From Haloplanus sp. CK5-1 (lineage in GTDB: Archaea > Halobacteriota > Halobacteria > Halobacteriales > Haloferacaceae): a DNA stretch of 64,000 nt. Made by a program: the position numbers and the translations under genes. Below the pieces are notes generated by a model. The model was not told the origin of the DNA. It saw only the letters and a program-made list of their open reading frames with translations, and did no database searches. Positions 60,030 to 64,000 of the stretch are shown piece after piece. The stretch covers positions 1,674,001 to 1,738,000 of the forward strand of contig NZ_CP147505.1 of NCBI RefSeq assembly GCF_037201915.1, in the 5' to 3' direction. Position 1 is the first letter of the stretch; the number at the start of each line of letters is the position of its first letter.

Positions 60030-60614
60030 ATGGGCTGTAAGATCGAGACGGTGTGTGCAAGCCGAGGGATGCCGACGCTCCCCGACCGTCTGGTGGACCG
60101 GCGCGTCGACGCGGGCGACAGCCTCCGCGACTTGGAACGCTTCTTCAACCGGGAGGTGTTGGCGGCCGCGATGCGGGACGCGGGGATGGAACTCCTGGAG
60201 GGCGAGGCGGAGAACGTCCACCGGTTGCTCACGGACGAGGACGTGAGCGACGCCGCCCGGACGGAAGCCCGGGACCGACTGCGCCGCGCCGGCGTCGACG
60301 TCGACGCCGTCCGCGACGACTTCGTCACCTACGGCACCGTCCGCACGCACCTCCGTGAGTGTGCGGGCGTCGAGACGGGGCGAGAGTCGAGCGTCGACGC
60401 GGCGTCGGTGCGGGACACCGCCTTCGGCCTGTTCGGCCGGGCCGAAGCGATCACCGAGCGGGAGGTGTCGCGACTGGCCGAGACGGAGTCGTTCGACGCC
60501 GGCGACGTGACGGTGTCGCTGACCGCACGGGTCACCTGCGAGACCTGTGGCGAGGAGTACGGCCTCCTGCGTCTGCTGGATCGGGGCGGGTGTGGGTGTC
60601 GCCGGGAAGACTGA
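60030..60614 (+). CDS. rdfA: Rod-determining factor RdfA family
   Basis: A 194-residue RdfA-like protein. It has the family start MGCK, the LRDLERFFNREVLAAAMRDAGME helix, the AENVHRLLTDEDVS segment and a C-terminal zinc ribbon CETCGEEYGLLRLLDRGGCGC. RdfA is needed for rod formation in Haloferax. It is followed by the SMC-related gene, the standard pairing. Together with CetZ it gives this window two known cell-shape systems. Confidence 0.85.
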   Translation: MGCKIETVCASRGMPTLPDRLVDRRVDAGDSLRDLERFFNREVLAAAMRDAGMELLEGEAENVHRLLTDEDVSDAARTEARDRLRRAGVDVDAVRDDFVTYGTVRTHLRECAGVETGRESSVDAASVRDTAFGLFGRAEAITEREVSRLAETESFDAGDVTVSLTARVTCETCGEEYGLLRLLDRGGCGCRRED

Positions 60615-60743
60615 CCGAGGACCGGGCGTCGGTCCGGCCGAGGACGAACGAACTCGGGCGGGTCACCGGACACTAGGCACAAACGTAATACGCCAGCCCC
60701 GACGTACGAGGGATGCGTTCGCTTCGCCACCGGAGTATCCACG

Positions 60744-62657
60744 ATGACGGACGACGATTCGGCCACCCCGGAACGGATGCGACTCGACGTACTGAACGTC
60801 GGTGGCATCGAACACGCATCGGTGTCGTTCGAACCTGGCGTGACGATGGTCGTCGGTGAGAACGCCTCCAACAAGTCGTCGCTGCTCGGGGGCCTCGGGG
60901 GCGTCCTCGGCGGGTCCCCGCCGTCGCTTCGTGGCGGTGCCGACTCGGGATCTGTGACGCTCGACGTCGACGGCGAGAGGTTCGCGCTCGACCTCTCCGA
61001 CGCGGCCGGTGAGACAGTCGTCGTGGAGGCGACCCCGTACACGACGGCGTCGACGCTCGTCGACCTGTTCGTCGATCTGAGCGAGGGGAACCCGATCCGC
61101 CGGGCCGTCGTCGGCGGCGGCGACTTCCACGACCTGCTCATGCGTCCGGTCGACACCGAAGAGATCGACGCCGAGATCCGGCGGCTGACCGACACGCGGA
61201 ACGACCTCGACGACCGCATCGACGACCTCGACGACCGGGTGGGCGGCCTCCCGGAGCTGGAGGTCCGGAGGCGACGGCTGATCGAGGAGCGCGAGGAGGT
61301 GACGGCGACGCTTTCGGAGCGGCGAGCGGCGCTTTCGGAACTCGACTACCGGGACGCCGCGGCGGCGACCCGGGACCTGCTCGACGACCTGAAGGACGCG
61401 CGGGCCGAGCGGGAACGACTCCGGGACCGACGAGAGACCAAGCGCCGCGCCCTCGAGTCGCTCCGGGAGGACCTCGCGTCGGTCGAGGAGCGACTGGCCG
61501 CCCTCGACGACGCGGAGTCGAGCGTCGAGGAGCGACTGGCAGCGGTCGAGGAGCGTCTGTCGACCCTCCGCGAGCGCGAGGGTCGCCTCGACGAGACGAT
61601 CGCTGCCTTGGGGCCGATCGTCGAACTGAATCAGGGGTTCCTCGCGGAGGGAGAGCGGGCGGTCGACGACGACGTGGTCGAGGCGCTGGGCCCGGACGAG
61701 GGGAACGTCACCTGCTGGACCTGTGGCCAGTCGGCCGCGCGCGCCGAGATCGAGTCGCAGGTGGCGGCCGTCGAGGCGATCCTCGACGAGAAGCGGGAGG
61801 AGCGGGCGACGGTCGAGGCGGAGATAGAGGCGTGTCGGCGCGACCGCTCGAACCTCGAGGACCGCCGCGAGGAGCGGGTGGAACTGGTCGAGCGTCGGCG
61901 TCGCCTCGGCGAGGATATCGACGAACGCGAGCGGGCGCTGTCCGACCTCGACGACCGGATCGACGACGCCGCCGAGCGGATCCGGGATCTGGAAGCCGAG
62001 TTGGACGGCGTCGAGGGCGCCGAGGAACTGGTCGAGCGCCACGAGGCGGTGAGCGATCTGGAGTACGAGCGCGGCCGACTCGACCGGAAACTCGCCGAGG
62101 TCGAGGCGGACATCGAGGCCGCCGAGAGCGCCCGGGCCGAGCGCGAGGACCTGCGGGCCGAGCGCGACGACGTGGCGGAGCAACTCGCGACGCTGCGCGG
62201 CCGCGTCGAACGGATCGAGCGCGAGACAGTCGAGACGGTCAACGACTGCATGGAGCGGATACTGAATCGGCTCGTCTTCGACGCGGTCGAACGCGTCTGG
62301 ATCGAGCGCCGCGAGACCGACGACGGGACGGTCTTCGACCCGCACGTGGTGCGGACGGGGGACGACGGCACCGTCTACCGGGCGTCGGTCGACACCCTCA
62401 GCAAGAGCGAGCGCGAGGTGGTCGGACTGGTGATGGCTCTCGCCGGCTACCTGGTGTACGACGTCGCGGACGCAGTCCCGGTCGTCGTTGTCGACGCCGT
62501 CGAGATGCTCGACGCCGACCGTGTCCGTGGGCTGCTCGACTTCTTCGACGACCACGCGCGATACGTCGTAGCGGCGGTCCTGCCCGAGGAGGCCGCCCCG
62601 CTCCGGGAGTGGTTCGACGCCGTCTCGACCGAAGCGTTCGACCCCGTCCGTTCGTGA
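60744..62657 (+). CDS. Archaea-specific SMC-related protein (RdfA partner)
   Basis: A 637-residue SMC/Rad50-like ATPase. N-terminal P-loop VVGENASNKSS, two long coiled coils (about 140-300 and 340-500), a zinc-hook-like CWTCGQ between them, a C-terminal signature LSKSEREVV and a Walker B region VPVVVVDAVEML. The P-loop has Asn before the Lys (usual Gly-Lys) and the Walker B has Asp-Ala in place of Asp-Glu, so ATPase activity may be weak; this is common in the group. Downstream of rdfA, consistent with a joint role in shape or DNA/membrane organisation. Confidence 0.85.
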   Translation: MTDDDSATPERMRLDVLNVGGIEHASVSFEPGVTMVVGENASNKSSLLGGLGGVLGGSPPSLRGGADSGSVTLDVDGERFALDLSDAAGETVVVEATPYTTASTLVDLFVDLSEGNPIRRAVVGGGDFHDLLMRPVDTEEIDAEIRRLTDTRNDLDDRIDDLDDRVGGLPELEVRRRRLIEEREEVTATLSERRAALSELDYRDAAAATRDLLDDLKDARAERERLRDRRETKRRALESLREDLASVEERLAALDDAESSVEERLAAVEERLSTLREREGRLDETIAALGPIVELNQGFLAEGERAVDDDVVEALGPDEGNVTCWTCGQSAARAEIESQVAAVEAILDEKREERATVEAEIEACRRDRSNLEDRREERVELVERRRRLGEDIDERERALSDLDDRIDDAAERIRDLEAELDGVEGAEELVERHEAVSDLEYERGRLDRKLAEVEADIEAAESARAEREDLRAERDDVAEQLATLRGRVERIERETVETVNDCMERILNRLVFDAVERVWIERRETDDGTVFDPHVVRTGDDGTVYRASVDTLSKSEREVVGLVMALAGYLVYDVADAVPVVVVDAVEMLDADRVRGLLDFFDDHARYVVAAVLPEEAAPLREWFDAVSTEAFDPVRS

Positions 62658-62660
62658 CGG

Positions 62661-64000
62661 TCAGTCGTCGGGCGGGTCGCCGCCGTCGGTCGCGGCCCGG
62701 CGCACCCAGCCGAGGACCGTCGCGTGGCCCCGTTCGTGGCGTCGGAACGTCGCGGCCAAGCCGACGAGGGCGACGAGCGACAGAACCGCGAAGGGGCCGC
62801 CGGTCAGTACCGCCGCAGTCTGGAGGGACTGGCCGCCGCCGACGAGCAACACCGCGACGGCGACGAGTCCTTGGAACACACCCCAGAAGACGATGCTCCC
62901 AGTGGTCGGGGCGGTGCCCCGCTCGGTCGTCAGAATCGCGACCACGAGGGTCGAGACGTCGGCGGAGGTGACGATGAAGACGACGATAAGTGCGAGAAAG
63001 AGGAAGAGCAGCAGACGGCCGAGAGGGAGCGCCGCGAGGACGGGGAAGCCGGCGACGGCCTCGGAGCCGCCGTGAGCCTCGACCGCCGCGAGCACGTCGG
63101 CACGGCCCGAGCGCTGGAGCGCGAGCGTCGTGCCACCGAGCAGGAGGTGCCAGAGGCCGGAGGCGGCGGACGTGGCGACGACGGCCGTGAAGACGACGGT
63201 CCGGACCTGTCGTCCCTTCGAGAGCGCGGCGAGAAAGAGGCCGGCGAAGGGGGCCCACGAGAACCACCACGACCAGTTCCAGACCGTCCACTCGGCGACC
63301 CAGTCGTCGAGGGTGGGGAGGCTCATCGGGACGAAGTCGGTGACGTACCGCGCGACGGCGACCCGGCTCGCGTCGACGACGGTGCCACGGGGCCCGACGG
63401 CGACGAGGAGGAGCGCAAAGAGGGCGAAGAGGACGAGATTGACGCCGGCGATGCGGCGGACGCCGCGGTGGACGCCGGTCTCGGCGGCGACACTGTAGAC
63501 GACGACCAGACCGGCGACGAACAGCACCGAGCCGACGCCGCCGAACGCGACGCCCCACTGGAAGTCGATGCCGGCGAGGAACTGTCGGCCGACGAACGCG
63601 ACGGAGGTGGCGACCCCGCCGATGGTGGCGAAGACGGCGAGGACGTCGACAAGCGTCGTCCAGGGGCCGTCCAGTCCGTCGACGCCGAGGAAGGGGGCGA
63701 GGACCGTCGAGACGCGGAGTGGCGCGCCGTGTCGGTGTGTGAAGTAGGCGATGGGAAGACCGACGACGAGGTAGGCGCTCCACGCGGAGATCCCCCAGTG
63801 AAACAGGGCGTAGGACAGGGCGACGCCGACGGCACCGGCCGAGCGTGGCGCGACGTCGGCGGCTGGCGGCGGCGACCCGTAGTGGAAGAGCGACTCGGCC
63901 GGCCCCCAGAAGACGACGCCGGCGGCGATGCCGGCGGTGAACACCATCGCGAAGTAGGTGGGGTAGGTGTAGTCGGGGTCGGCGTCGGGGCCACCGAGCG
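62661..64000 (-). CDS. BCCT-family transporter (5' end beyond the window)
   Basis: A partial gene running off the right edge; about 446 residues are visible. It is a BCCT (betaine/choline/carnitine) transporter with about ten membrane segments here. GIAAGVVFWGPAESLFHY and the Trp-rich WTVWNWSWWFSWAPFAGLFLA are the substrate/sodium-site signatures. It imports compatible solutes such as glycine betaine for osmotic balance. Reading upstream on the minus strand the frame stays open (DPDYTYPTYFAM), so no start is seen. Convergent with the SMC-related gene. Confidence 0.9.
   Translation of the reverse strand, partial: LGGPDADPDYTYPTYFAMVFTAGIAAGVVFWGPAESLFHYGSPPPAADVAPRSAGAVGVALSYALFHWGISAWSAYLVVGLPIAYFTHRHGAPLRVSTVLAPFLGVDGLDGPWTTLVDVLAVFATIGGVATSVAFVGRQFLAGIDFQWGVAFGGVGSVLFVAGLVVVYSVAAETGVHRGVRRIAGVNLVLFALFALLLVAVGPRGTVVDASRVAVARYVTDFVPMSLPTLDDWVAEWTVWNWSWWFSWAPFAGLFLAALSKGRQVRTVVFTAVVATSAASGLWHLLLGGTTLALQRSGRADVLAAVEAHGGSEAVAGFPVLAALPLGRLLLFLFLALIVVFIVTSADVSTLVVAILTTERGTAPTTGSIVFWGVFQGLVAVAVLLVGGGQSLQTAAVLTGGPFAVLSLVALVGLAATFRRHERGHATVLGWVRRAATDGGDPPDD

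Noticed and set aside
60663-62555. 630-codon minus-strand frame across the SMC-related gene
   Set aside because: It mirrors the coiled-coil gene; no domain, and hydrophobic Val/Leu/Asp repeats derive from the complementary codons.
1-64000. CRISPR array, insertion sequence, rRNA or origin
   Set aside because: I saw no regularly spaced repeats, no transposase or integrase motifs, no rRNA-like stretch and no Orc1/Cdc6 gene with origin boxes.

Overview
The window is chromosomal DNA of an extremely halophilic archaeon (class Halobacteria). The evidence is very GC-rich DNA with G/C third codon positions, strongly acidic proteins, many likely leaderless starts about 25-31 nt after a TATA-like box, and archaeal or haloarchaeal marker genes (CetZ, archaeal DnaG, eIF5A with deoxyhypusine synthase, LWR-salt protein, RdfA with an archaea-specific SMC-related protein, F420 genes). 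The species cannot be fixed from the sequence alone.

Layout. 0-8.6 kb: LUD-domain pair (lutB/lutC-like), an SppA-type membrane protease with an overlapping DUF4350 partner, a cyclophilin, and a tightly overlapped pabB-pabA-class IV aminotransferase operon. 8.7-14.3 kb: small conserved proteins, tRNA-Leu(UAA) followed by a near-exact second copy of its 3' end, tmk, an epimerase-like protein, cetZ and an overlapping secreted membrane protein. 14.3-18.1 kb: coenzyme F420 block (cofC, cofG, a membrane metal-dependent hydrolase, cofH). 18.2-24.7 kb: a catalytic cis-prenyltransferase, MscS channel, Tat lipoprotein, a second cis-prenyltransferase-like protein without the catalytic motif, a DUF92 protein, a GNAT and dnaG. 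24.9-33.7 kb: pdxS, histidine kinase, thrB, carA, an Lrp-type regulator, hemA with a hidden upstream reading frame, and PCD. 33.7-45 kb: LWR-salt protein, a two-gene signalling unit, two MoeA paralogues, an ABC1 kinase and a giant tubulin-like protein. 45.1-48.2 kb: an eIF5A modification cluster (eIF5A, agmatinase-like, Nif3-like, deoxyhypusine synthase).

48.2-57.1 kb is accessory. Its left part (48.3-50.8 kb) is visibly AT-rich and holds two tandem paralogous membrane proteins that share an N-terminal domain and a duplicated promoter but carry unrelated C-terminal parts. Around it lie broken genes: a truncated zinc-ribbon ORF, an in-frame antitoxin/PIN fusion relic and a nitroreductase stub. 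From 51.5 to 55.1 kb four promoters, including that of an ArsR-family gene, carry the same (T/C)ATATTCG element 26-31 nt before their start codons. I read this as a small regulon covering a glutaredoxin-like protein, ArsR itself, a micro-ORF plus methyltransferase, and a cysteine-cluster microprotein. 57.2-64 kb returns to core DNA: an enolase-superfamily protein with unusual active-site residues, a membrane spermidine-synthase-like protein, rdfA with its SMC-related partner, and a truncated BCCT transporter at the window edge.

The observations I rate highest are the shared (T/C)ATATTCG promoter set with its microproteins, the duplicated membrane pair with swapped C-terminal modules, the complementary motif loss in the two cis-prenyltransferases (suggesting a heteromeric enzyme), and a start-codon-less acidic reading frame coupled to hemA.
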